Shown one piece after another: positions 12,441 to 22,529 of a stretch of 64,000 nucleotides of DNA. A model generated the notes under the pieces. The model saw only the letters and a list, made by a program, of their open reading frames with translations. It was not told where the DNA came from and made no database searches. Position 1 is the stretch's first letter, and every line of letters starts with the position of its first letter. Source of the DNA: Rhizomys pruinosus (lineage: Eukaryota > Chordata > Mammalia > Rodentia > Spalacidae); the NCBI GenBank assembly GCA_009823505.1, contig VZQC01008079.1, positions 644,866-708,865 of the forward strand, in the 5' to 3' direction. Position numbers and translations under genes: made by a program.

Positions 12441-12827
12441 TCAGAAGAGGATGAAGATAGTGAGAGAGGAAGAGAGAGAAGGGATTGTAACAGCAAGGGA
12501 GAGTGGGAGAGAGATGGGATAGAGTTAGGTAGAATGAAATGGCAAATTTCTGTGTTACTGATGCTGTTAGAGATTTAATCTCCATCACCATGGGCCAGGT
12601 TCTGTGTCACTACATCTTTAAGGAATGTAAAAGTCCAGGAGTTTTCAAGTCAGAATGGGGGTCTTGTATAATGCCCACCTCACTCTTCCATTTTTCTGAG
12701 TCCCTGGAGTTTGACACCAGAATTTTTGCTGAACATGTCCTAATGTAGTAACTGTCATCGGTGGATATGTCCATTTGTAGGGATCTACTGTAAGACTGTT
12801 ATATGTATTAACAGAGATTTTCCACAA

Positions 12828-13067
12828 ATTCTTTTTTTTTATTCATTTCTGTATGTGTATGAATGTACTGTCTGCATGCAAGTGTGTGCACCCATGTCGT
12901 GCAATGCCTCGGAGATCAGAAGAGGGTGTCGGATTCCCCTGGAACTGGAGTTCTCCTGGAATTGGAGTTTCAGACGGTTCTCGACTGCCATGTGGGTTCT
13001 GGGGATCGAACCTGGGTTCTCTGCAAGAGCGGTCGGTGCTCTTAACTGCTAGGCCATCTCTCCAGCC
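12828..13067 (-). mobile_element. B3-type SINE with internal 15-bp duplication
   Basis: On the minus strand it starts at GGGCTGGAGAGATGGCC and ends in an A/T-rich tail at 12,828-12,845. The GGAACTGGAGTT motif occurs twice in tandem (about 12,940-12,969), separated by CTCCT. The same arrangement occurs in the copy at 15,546-15,821, so it marks a subfamily. Confidence 0.92.
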
Positions 13068-13399
13068 CGTAAATTCTTATAACTATATAAAAGCATTATT
13101 GTTTTATAGATAGAAGTTATGTGCACACAGGGAAATTGTCCCAAGGCCACTGAAGAAATATACTTCTGGTACAGAGGCCATCTTAAGCCTTTTGGCACTA
13201 CGGCCATAGTTTTGTTCAGTATTCTATGAAATGCTTCAAGAATGTGTGCACTAAGAGGGACTCGTATTATCTGTTTTTGTATTATCCAGTGCCGATAATA
13301 CTGTGTGGAACATGTGTGAATGAGTGAACAAATTTTCATTCTTCCTTGAAGGCCATCTTGTTGGCATTGGAAGTATCTTCTCTGTAGTTAGTATGAAGC

Positions 13400-13763
13400 T
13401 ATATTAGTCACATTTCTGTTGCTGTGATAGAAACACCATAACCAAGGGAACTTATAAAAGGAAGAGTTTATTTGCACCCATGGTTCCAGGGGGAATTAGA
13501 GTCCATTATGGTGGATGGGATGGTGATAGCAGATGTCAGAACAGGAGCAGAAAGCAAAGGTTCACATCTTCAAGCAGGCACAGGAAGCAGAGCATCACGG
13601 GAGATTAGCGAGGCTGTAGAAACTCTCTCAGCCTGGCCCCAGTGACATGCTAGCTAAAGTATGGCCATACATTGTAAAACGCCTGCAAACAAGGTTCTCA
13701 GCTGTGGACAAAATCTGTAAATACCTGGAGCCTATGGGGGGCATTATCATTCAAAACACCACA
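13400..13763 (-). mobile_element. Solo LTR, ERVL/MaLR-type
   Basis: Same family as the 360-bp LTRs at 54,553 and 56,267: TTAGTCAC, TGTTGCTGTGATAG, GAAGAGTTTATTTG (reverse-strand polyadenylation signal), GGAATTAGAGTCCATTATGG and a CACCACA end. The same insertion is present in unit C (29,483-30,879, interrupted) and absent in units A and D. Confidence 0.8.
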
Positions 13764-13810
13764 ATGGCAGTTAGAGATTCAGAGGACAGAATCTGTAGTT
13801 TTTCTGATTT

Positions 13811-13962
13811 ATTTTATTGGTCTTTTGGGGGACAGGGTCTTCCTATAGTCCCAGCAGGCCTGGAACTCACTGTGTAGACCAGGCTGGCCGTGAACTCACA
13901 GAGATCCACCTGCCTCTGTCTCCTGAGTGCTGGGATTAAAGGCATGTGCTACCACACCTGGC
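13811..13962 (-). mobile_element. B1 SINE immediately upstream of an OR exon
   Basis: A reverse-strand B1: CCTGGAACTCACTGTGTAGA, CAGGCTGGCCGTGAACTCA, CTGGGATTAAAGGCATG. An imperfect target duplication flanks it (TAGTTTTTCTGATTT at 13,796, TAGTTTCTCTGAATTTT at 13,963). The L1 fragment in unit C used the same target. Confidence 0.9.
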
Positions 13963-14081
13963 TAGTTTCTCTGAATTTTGTTGCAGTCCACTGGAAAAAA
14001 GAATGTATGTTATGTCTACCTGGTGAGGACCTCGGGACTCTGACATTTCCTTCTCCCTTCATTCCCAGCAGGATGAAGAAC

Positions 14082-15021
14082 ATGAAGAGGGGAAACCTGA
14101 GCAGTGTGTCTGAGTTCATCCTCCTGGGGCTCCCCATCCAGCCAGAGCAGCAGGGCATCTTCTTCACCCTGTTCCTGGCCATGTACCTGACCACGGTGCT
14201 GGGGAACCTGCTCATCATCCTGCTCATCAGGATGGACTCTCGTCTCCACACCCCCATGTACTTCTTCCTCAGCCACCTGGCATTTTCTGACATGTTTTTC
14301 ATCTGTCACTGTCCCAAAGATGCTCAGCAACATGCAGACTCAGCACCTGTCCATCCCTTTTGAGGGGTGCATTACTCAATTGTATTTTTTCTTGCTTTTT
14401 GTCTCTGTTGACAATTCCCTTCTTGGAGTGATGGCCTATGACAGGTATGTGGCCATCTGCCACCCACTGCACTACATAGTTATCATGAGACAGGAGCTGC
14501 GTGACTTGCTGGTGGCTGCATCTTGGCTCTTGTCTTGTATACATGCCCTGCTGCACACCCTCCTCCTCTCCCGTCTCTCCTTCTGTGCTGACAACACCAT
14601 CCCTCATTTCTTTTGTGAACTCACTGAACTCCTGAAGCTGTCCTGCTCAGATACCTCCTCCAATGATCTACTCATCTTCACCGAGGGAGGGTTTTTGATG
14701 CTCCTGGCACTGTCTACTATTTTGGGCTCTTACACCTGCATTGGATTTACTGTCCTCAAGGCCCCCTCCACTAAGAAGATCTGCAAAGTTCTGTCCACTT
14801 GTGGCTCTCACCTCATCTTGGTGTTTTTGCTCTATGGGACTACTGCAATTATTTATTTATTTCCTTCCTCAAATAATTCCCAAATTAAGGATATAATTGC
14901 TTCAATAATGTATACAGAGGTGACACCTATGTTGAACCCATTCATCTATAGTCTGAGGAACAGAGACATGAAATTGGCTATGGGGTTACTTTGTAGAAGA
15001 AGAGTTATTTTATCCAAATGA
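14082..15021 (+). pseudogene. Olfactory receptor, family 1, one 2-base deletion (unit B)
   Basis: This is a class II odorant receptor coding exon. All family landmarks are present: N-X-S glycosylation site near the N-terminus, [10 protein letters not shown] in TM1, [13 protein letters not shown] in TM2, [15 protein letters not shown] after TM3, three ECL2 cysteines including [14 protein letters not shown] in TM6 and [14 protein letters not shown] in TM7, then a normal stop. The only lesion I see is a loss of two bases at about 14,292-14,297 (GACATG-TTTTTCATC against GACATCTGCTTTTCATC). It shifts frame just after TM2 and leads to an early stop. From 14,320 to 15,021 the original frame is open. 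The exon is 940 bases against 942 in the intact paralog. A second Met at 14,073, three codons upstream in the same frame, is possible. Confidence 0.92.
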
Positions 15022-15075
15022 TTGTTATGTAATTATGCTCTTTTTTACCGTACAGATGTTTCCAGAGATACCCCC

Positions 15076-15435
15076 TGAATTAGTCACTTTTCTGTTGCTG
15101 TGATAAAGCACCATGACCAAGGGAACTTATTAATGGAAGAGTTTATTTGAGCTTAAAGTTGATGGTTGCAGGGAATTAGAGTCCATTGTGGTGGGAAGCT
15201 TGGTGCCAGGGGCTGGAGCAGAAAGGCGAGGGTCACATCTTCCAATGAGCACAGGAAGAAGAGAGAGCAACTGGAGCCTGCAAGGCTTGTTGAACTCTCT
15301 AAGCACATCCCCAGTGAAGTATTTCCTCCAGCATGGCCACACCTTCTAAGATCTCCCAAAGGAGCACCACCAACTGGGGACAACATTTCTGAATATTTGA
15401 AGCCTATGGGGGGCATTCTCATTCAAACTACCACA
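15076..15435 (-). mobile_element. Solo LTR, ERVL/MaLR-type
   Basis: A 360-bp LTR, TG to CA, lies 54 bases after the OR stop codon. It interrupts the paralogous 3' flank (GATACCCCC before, CCCTCTTAAAA after, against an uninterrupted ATATCCCCTTAAAAT in unit C). The flanking pentamers CCCCC and CCCTC are consistent with a mutated 5-bp target duplication. Confidence 0.85.
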
Positions 15436-15545
15436 CCCTCTTAAAACTGTATGTGTGAATATAGTAAATTGCAAAAATGACCACACTAGTCTGCACTTTC
15501 CAATTTTGTACTTTATTTTCTTACTTCGTGAATATGAGCAGATCT

Positions 15546-15821
15546 TTTTTTTTTTTATTTATTTATTTTTATTATTATTATTATTATTTTTTTTTATTTT
15601 CGGTATGTGTATGAATGTACTGTCTGCATGCAGGTGTGTGCACCCGTGTCGTGCAATGCCGCGGAGGTCAGAAGAGGGTCTCGGATTCCCCTGGAACTGG
15701 AGTTCTCCTGGAACTGGAGTTTCAGACGGTTCTCGGCCGCCATGTGGGTGCTGGGGATCGAACCCAGGTCCTCTGTAAGAGCGGTCGGCGCTCTTAACCG
15801 CTAGGCCATCTCTCCAGCCCA
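15546..15821 (-). mobile_element. B3-type SINE with internal duplication, young
   Basis: A minus-strand copy with a long A/T tail (15,546-15,600), a well-preserved head ending in ATCTCTCCAGCCC, and the doubled GAACTGGAGTT motif seen at 12,828-13,067. It has several CpGs (CGCGG, TCGGCCGCC), which suggests a young copy. Confidence 0.93.
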
Positions 15822-16652
15822 ATGAGCAGATCTTTTAACTTCATTTGACTAACAGGTTTACTGGATGTGCTTATGAGACTGACATCTTAAGAGGACTGTC
15901 TCTGGTATACTTGTGACTATGGAGCCACCATATCAGTTCGCTTCAGATTGGCTGTAGAGCAAAGGTCACGTGAAACACAGCAACGATGCTCCAGCTAGCA
16001 CTTAGCCAGAACAAGTGGACCTAAGAAGTGATTGCACGATGCCCCTCAGTGCATGTTCAGCCACTAGAGTCTAGTCAGCTGAACTAGAGTCACTCCCCTA
16101 AAGATGCTGTACATTCCCTCACCCAGCACTTAGCAGTTGCTAATAGTTCTTTGGTTAGGGTTTGGACATGCTGCACACTTGTCCACCTCTATGGTGGCTT
16201 TTTGTCTGATTGAGTCGGCATGGATCTTGTGCATGTTGTCATCATTGTTAAATTTTATATATGCAAGTTCCCAGAGGCCTGAAAGCCTCTGCTGTCTTAT
16301 GCTCATGCACCTACCCCATCTCTGGCAATGTCTTCTACAACATTCCCTGATTCACAGGTGGGTGAGTTTCTATCACAGAAGGCCTAATTTGTAACACACA
16401 TTCTGCACTGTTTCTTTTTTATTAGAGAAATGCTTAGAGTAAGGATAGAGAATATTAAATATTCTTGCATTTACTTAAGTTTTATCTTCTTACTCAAGCC
16501 AATTCAAATGCTATTTCTCAAATTGATATGATACTTGTCATTATTTAAGATGTAATGTATGTAGACAATTTACTTGGTTTTTCATTGATTGTAGAACATT
16601 CTTTTAGATTAATAAAAAGATAAAATATACAAAATGCATAATAATTTTTGGT

Positions 16653-16684
16653 ATCTCTCTCTCTCTTTCACACACACACACACA

Positions 16685-16720
<36 letters not shown>
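16653..16720. repeat. CT/CA dinucleotide repeat
   Basis: A compound tract of CT, then CA, then CT. The CT part recurs at the same relative place in unit C (37,117-37,143), and unit D has CA repeats there (54,005-54,044). Confidence 0.95.
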
Positions 16721-16722
<2 letters not shown>

Positions 16723-16995
16723 CTTGAGACAGGGTATTATTCTGTAGTGAAGCCTGGCATTGAAATCATAGTTATTCTTTGTCCTCAAACTCTAAAGGAT
16801 TTGGATTATAAGAGTTAGAACCATTTCCAGACCCTCTATATCTCTACATCCCTCTTTTCAACAGCTATTTAACCAAACATTGCTCTGTGAATTGAATGTG
16901 GTTTATAACAGCATACCACCAACGGATTATTAAAACATAGTTTTTATAAAGATATTAATCTTATCATATTGAATTCTTTTTATTAGTAACAAAAT

Positions 16996-17030
<35 letters not shown>

Positions 17031-17072
17031 GTGTGTGTTTGTGAGTGTGTGTGTGTATGTATGTGTGTTTGC
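16996..17072. repeat. AT/GT dinucleotide repeat
   Basis: AT tract followed by GT-rich tract; unit C has a GT tract at the equivalent site (37,631-37,670). Confidence 0.95.
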
Positions 17073-17700
17073 ATGGGAACAATGCCAGGCCTGGGAAACA
17101 TCCCTTCAAGATGTGATTCAGGGTTGACTAAGAGTCTCCCCAAATAGTGCAGAAGTGTTCTGTTGCTTTCTAGAACTTGAAGGAATAGTGTACTGCTGAT
17201 GGACAACACATATATTGGACACATGACTTAGAGGAATCATTTCGAACTGACCTAGATGCCTCCTCCCTAAAGACTGACCCTCATCCTACCAGAAAGTGAT
17301 ATGTAAACTTCCAATAAGGAAAAGAAATCAATATTCCTACCCAGATGAAAAGCTTATGAACCAGAACAATGACTGGTTTCTGAAGATATCACTAATTGTA
17401 CAATAGTGGTATTTATATTTAGGGGATAGCTAATAGCTGTCTAATCGGCCTGAAGACCCACTCAATAGGAATGATTTTAGGCCTTGTTCTGTAAACTTAG
17501 CCAAGTACTCATGACTTATGAGTTAATAGAATCCAGAGAAGAAATTACTACTGTTACTTGCCTAAACTGATATAATTTCTCTCATTTTATTCTAAATAGT
17601 ATTCTTATACCCACAGATAAGTGCAACTCTCACCACTCATCAAAAAAGTTTGTTTTTTCAACAGATATAGACATCCACAACTGATCAAAATCCAAAGTAT

Positions 17701-18036
17701 GGGACCATGAGGTGCCAGGCCCAATAGTATATCTATGCCACCCTCATACAAGGCTCAGGGAAGACTGTGAAAGAGGGAGCAGAAAGCTTACAAGAGTCTC
17801 AGGAATGGGAAGCTTGCTAGTAGTGCTTTCCAACATGACAGGATAAGCTGCACCCATGAGAACTCAACAATATGACCACAGAAATTTACATGCCCGTGTG
17901 TATGGTTGAAATTTCTCATGTCCCCTCCCTTAGGTGAAGATAATGATTGCCAAGAGAGGGAGAATCAGTTTTATCAAGAAGGACCTCTATGATGTTATCC
18001 AACCCAAATATTGTGCCCTACCTACACACAACACAC

Positions 18037-18083
<47 letters not shown>

Positions 18084-18127
18084 ATGTATCTATCATCTAT
18101 CATCATCATCTTCTTCCTGACTATTTA

Positions 18128-18216
<89 letters not shown>

Positions 18217-18344
18217 ATCTATCCATCATCTATCTAACAATAATAATTAAAGGAATGTCATGAAATAGAGAGGGATTGGTAGGGGACATAGGGAGAACTG
18301 GAAAGGGGAGAAGGGGTGAAAATTATGTTTTTTCTTTTAAAAAT
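17701..18344 (+). mobile_element. Old L1 3' UTR remnant with ATCT microsatellites
   Basis: Sequence such as GGGACCATGAGGTGCCAGG before the repeats and GGGATTGGTAGGGGACATAG after them resembles the tail of an old rodent L1. ATCT repeats occupy about 18,037-18,082 and 18,130-18,234. Confidence 0.5.
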
Positions 18345-21300
18345 TGTATTTATTTATTTTTTTATTGATGCTTTGTGTATTTCATACATCATTTTCCAAT
18401 TCAGTTCAGGCATATATCCCCTTCCCTTCCCCCCACCCCACCCCTACCCGTCCCAGATCATGCATTCTGCCATAACTTTTCTGCATCTTTCTGGGTTTTT
18501 TTGTTTTGTTTTGATTGTTTTCATTTTGTTTTTAACAATAAGTGATAATTTGTAAGTACAAGCATCCTTCATGTAAAACCAATTTGCAAGCAGTTGTGTC
18601 CAAACCCACACAGCTCATGGGTCCCGCCATCCAGCAGGGGGGGCTTGTATGTTCAATCAAGTTGATCAAATGAGTGTCCAGACTATATTGCTGTAGTTTC
18701 ACCATTCACCCCAATCGCAGCCCTTACATTCTACTGTGCCCCCTCTTCCGCAGATTGTTCCCTAGGCTTAGAAAAGGGGCACAGGTGGATGAGAAGCAAA
18801 ACAGTCTACTTTCTCTGGAGCTGTTGTCTTGGTCTCTAGTCAATTCTGGCTGTTTTCTTTCATGGGCTGCCAGCTTGTCCAGGCATAACCTTTCAATCCT
18901 ACTAATGAAGCACATGCAATTAGATATATAGGTATTTAAACAGTATAATATATAGCCTTTCGATCCTACTAATGAAGCACACGCAATTAGATATATAGGT
19001 ATTTAAACAGTACTAATTGTTATGGTAGGTTACTTTGGTATAGACACAGATGTTTGGATGGTATGTTAATCCATGAATTACATTTTCTTCTGTTAAGTAT
19101 GACAGGGTCTTCGTGTGGTTTATAACATCTCCTAACCATTAGAGGATGTAAGCTTGTGGCATCAGCCGTGGGTTATTCCTCCAAGGAGAGAGCTAATAGC
19201 CAATTAGATTTGGGATATACAGACATATGGCTGCCACTGCTGCACAGTATTTCCAGGCAGATGAGGTGTAGCTGGTGCTGACGGAGGAGTCTTGCTTGAC
19301 TCAAGGAGACCTATATTTGCTTTATTGGTTTAGTGGCCTTTGGTAACACTCTCTGGCATTCCAGAGACCATCTGTATACTTGCAAGTGCGGTCTCCATAC
19401 ATCTTTCCCATGTTTATATCAGGTCTTCAACAGCAGGGCCTTATCGCCTCTCTTCCTGCAGATATCCCAGTTTGGAGGCAAGGAGCCTTTACCTTTTGTG
19501 GGGGCTTGGATCCCCTGGCCAACATCTCCTTGGTAGAATAATCCATTGTTGATGTCAGAGCTCCTGTATTAATATATTTTGTTTAAGTGCATAGCTTAAG
19601 GAGACTTTAGCATTATATTTGGTTCTGAATAGAGAATAATCCTTTTCACAGTTTCTATGTCCATTAGTCAATTAAAGAAGGCAGTTTTACTGATTTTACA
19701 AGAGAATACCTCTATAACAGCTGGCTCCAATCTACAGCTGGAGAACGACCTCATCATCATCATATTTCTCCTTATTCTATGGGGGGGAGTTAAGAAAGTC
19801 TCTTGTATTAAAACCTTTGCGGCACCTAGAAGGTAAGCTTCGTTAGGAATCATTAAAAATAGTTGTTACTAGTAGGATCCACAGAGGGGCCTGATGTCTG
19901 CAGCAATCTGAGGCATTTCTTCCCTTCAATGCCCAGAGGAGTCAATCCTTCTGCTGGCACTTTCTGGTACATCCTACTCACTGCAAAGCTGCATTTTCTT
20001 TCTCAGCCATTAAGTTGGTGATACTCTGGCCTGTTGGAACATACAAATCCTTTCCCATAGTTAGTTTTAAGATTTGGGTTGCAAGGTTTTTTGACAAAAA
20101 GTTTTCATATCTATCTATATCCCCCTTTTTTATTTAAGGTTTTTATTTTTGACCCATGAGTCTCAAAAAAGCAGTTGTTTTATACATACCTATAGGGTGG
20201 AATCAAGGCACAGATTTCATCAAGTTCACCCATGCTGTTTTGGGTTACTGTATGTGATTAACTTGGGAAACAAAGTTTATTTTTGAGTTAAATCATCCTA
20301 TAGGTGAAAGAGATTGCTACCAGGTGATACTATATGACAGCAAAATTATAGAGAACATTTGTTTATACCAATCCCAAAGTAATTGTTATACAGATTTTAG
20401 TTAAAGCTAATGTGGACAAGAGCAATTTATATCACCAATTAACTCAGATGCATTACCGTTTTTATCAGTCTTCAAACCAATGTTGTCCAATATGCCCATA
20501 TTTACTTTTACTAAGTCCTAAAACACCATGTATCTTGTAGACAGAGTCTGGGCAAAACTGGATACTTGTTGAACTCATGTCAATTAAACATGCACCAATC
20601 GAATATACACCCGTGTCCCTCTCCCACCCCTCCCACCCCTCCCGAGTCACTATTTCAGTCAGCCTTCTGATGCAATCTTTCTGTTGTTGTTCTTTTAATG
20701 TGCATCCCTCTCCACAAGAAATATTTATAACTGGGTTATTGGTACTAGCGTCCACATATGAGAGATACCATTTGTCGTTTGTTTTTCTGGGACTGTGTTA
20801 CTTCACTTAACATGATGTCTTCAAGCTCCATCCATTTACCTGCAAAGTTCATGATGTTGTCTTTCTTTACTGCTGCATAGAATTCCATTGTGTACATGTA
20901 CCACATTTTCTCTATCCACTCGTCAGTTGAGGGGCATTTGGGTTGATTCCAGTTTTTTGCTATTGTGAACAGAGCGGCAATAAATATAGCTGTGCATGTA
21001 TCTCTGCAGTAAGATGAGTCTTGTGGGTATATACCCAGGAGTGGTATGACTGGGTCAAATGGCAGGATCATTTTGAGTCTTCTAAGGGTTCTCCACACTG
21101 TTTTCCATAGTGGCTGCACAAGTTTACATTCCCACCAGCAATGGATGAGTGTTCCCCTTTCCCCACACCCTCTCCAGCACTTGGCATCATTTGTTTTCTT
21201 GATCCTAGCCAGTCTTACTGGAGTAAGGTGGTATCTTAAGGTGGTTTTAATTTGCATTTCCTTAATTATTAGTGATGTTGAACACTTCTTAAGGTGTTTC

Positions 21301-22515
21301 TCAGCCATCTCTAATTCCTCCTCTGTGAAGTCTCTGTTCAGATCTTTGCTCCATCTTCTGAGTGATTCATTTGTTTTCTTTCTTCTTTGTTTTTTGAGTA
21401 GCTTGTATACTCTGGAGATTAATGCTTTGTCAGATGTATCTGCTGTGAAGGTTTCCTCCCATTCTGTGGGTTTTCTCTTCACTTCCTTTATTGTTTCCTT
21501 TGATGTACAGAAGCTTTTGAGTTTAATGAGGTCCCATTTGTCAATTGATGACCTTACTTCTTGTGCAGCTGCTGTCTGATTTAAGAAGTCTTTTCCTACA
21601 CCTACGTCTTGTAGTCTGCTGCCAAGTTTCTCTTCTATCACCTCCAGAGTTTTGGATTTCACGTTGAGGTCTTTGATCCATTTGAAATTGACTTTTGTAC
21701 AGGGTGAGTGGTAGGGGTCTAATTTCATTCTTCTACAGGTGGTGATCCAGTTTTGCCAACACCACTTGTTGAAGATGCTGTCTTTCCTCCAATGTGTCTT
21801 CTTGGCCTCCTTATCAAATATGAGATGGCTGAAATTGTATGTGCTCAGGTTTGGCTCTTCAGTTTTATTCCACTGGTCAACTGGTCTGTTTTTTTTTTGC
21901 CAGTACCAAGCTGTTTTTATGACTATAGCCCCGTAGTATAGTTTGATGTCTGGTAGAGTGATCCCCCCTGATTTCACCCAGAGTTGCTTTGGCTATTCGG
22001 GGTCTTTTGTTTTTCCAAATGAAATTGAGGACTTTTTTTCCCAAACCTGTGAAGAAGCTCTTGGGGATTTTGATTGGGATTGCATTAAATCTGGACGGAA
22101 AGAAAGAACAAATCCAAATTAACAAAATCAGAGATGAAAGGAGAAACATTACAACAGGCATCAAAAAAGCAGAACATTGTAAGGGACTAATTTAAAAACC
22201 TATATGCCATTAAATTTGAAAATATAAAGGAAATGGATGAATTTATAAATTCATGAAAACTCCCAAGGCTAAACAAAGAAGAGATAAAGCGCTTAAACAC
22301 AACTATAATCAATAAGGAAATAGAAACATTGATATAAAACATCCCAACTAAAAAAAGCCCAGGCCTAGATGGATACACAGCAGAAATTTACCAGGCATTC
22401 AAAGAAGATCTACAACCAATACTATTTAAATTATTTAAAAAAAACACATATGGGTAATTTCTAAATTCCTTGTATGAGACCAGTATCACTGTAATACTAA
22501 AACCAGGTAAAAACA
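18345..22515 (-). mobile_element. L1: long 3' UTR, ORF2 C-terminus and inverted RT segment
   Basis: Minus-strand L1. A T-rich left end (A-tail) is followed by about 2.4 kb with no long frame (18,345-20,744), then the ORF2 C-terminal frame ending with a stop at 20,745. ORF2 continues with a frame change to about 22,091. From about 22,092 to 22,515 the sequence is L1 ORF2 reverse transcriptase N-terminal region in + orientation ([17 protein letters not shown]), which is an inverted 5' part. Roughly 300 codons between the two pieces are missing. The left 1.5 kb recurs at 10,162, 27,546, 30,928 and, corrupted, at about 62,500. The element sits exactly between duplication units B and C. Confidence 0.85.
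20745..21977 (-). pseudogene. L1 ORF2p C-terminal fragment, 410 codons open
   Basis: This is the carboxyl part of the LINE-1 endonuclease/reverse transcriptase, downstream of the RT domain. Recognisable stretches are [37 protein letters not shown], the Cys-rich segment [18 protein letters not shown] (C-X3-C-X7-H-X4-C) and [16 protein letters not shown], ending LICGR-stop. It lacks the endonuclease and RT domains and cannot be active. The first Met is internal, and upstream ORF2 sequence continues in another frame to about 22,091. Confidence 0.95.
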
Positions 22516-22529
22516 CAACAAAAAGAAAA

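Larger units (their letters stand above)
8088..13399 (+). repeat. OR duplication unit B, 5' flank
   Basis: No gene is visible. The stretch is paralogous to 22,530-29,480 (unit C) over almost its whole length and to 48,165-51,450 (unit D). Shared landmarks are GTCAGTTATAT near 8,095, GATGTCATTTGTT near 8,605, GAAGCTTTATG near 9,995 and GGTACCTGTGCCTTGGGGTA near 11,918. It is interrupted by an L1 3' UTR insertion (10,162-11,609), two B1 copies and a B3 copy. The paralogous blocks carry no conserved reading frame. Confidence 0.8.
15822..17700 (+). repeat. OR duplication unit B, 3' flank
   Basis: No gene is visible. It is paralogous to 33,680-34,755 plus 36,580-37,860 (unit C), 44,735-46,620 (ghost unit) and 52,620-54,300 (unit D). 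It contains CT/CA repeats at 16,653-16,720 and AT/GT repeats at 16,996-17,072. Confidence 0.75.

Noticed and set aside
12828..13067. Functional tRNA gene from the tRNA-like head of B3 copies
   Set aside because: The SINE head is tRNA-derived only in its promoter boxes; no cloverleaf with an anticodon arm can be formed from what I see.
18011..18250. Possible repeat array resembling CRISPR
   Set aside because: It is an ATCT microsatellite with no spacer structure, in a mammalian genome.
21046..21579. 177-residue plus-strand frame
   Set aside because: It is antisense to the L1 ORF2 C-terminal frame.
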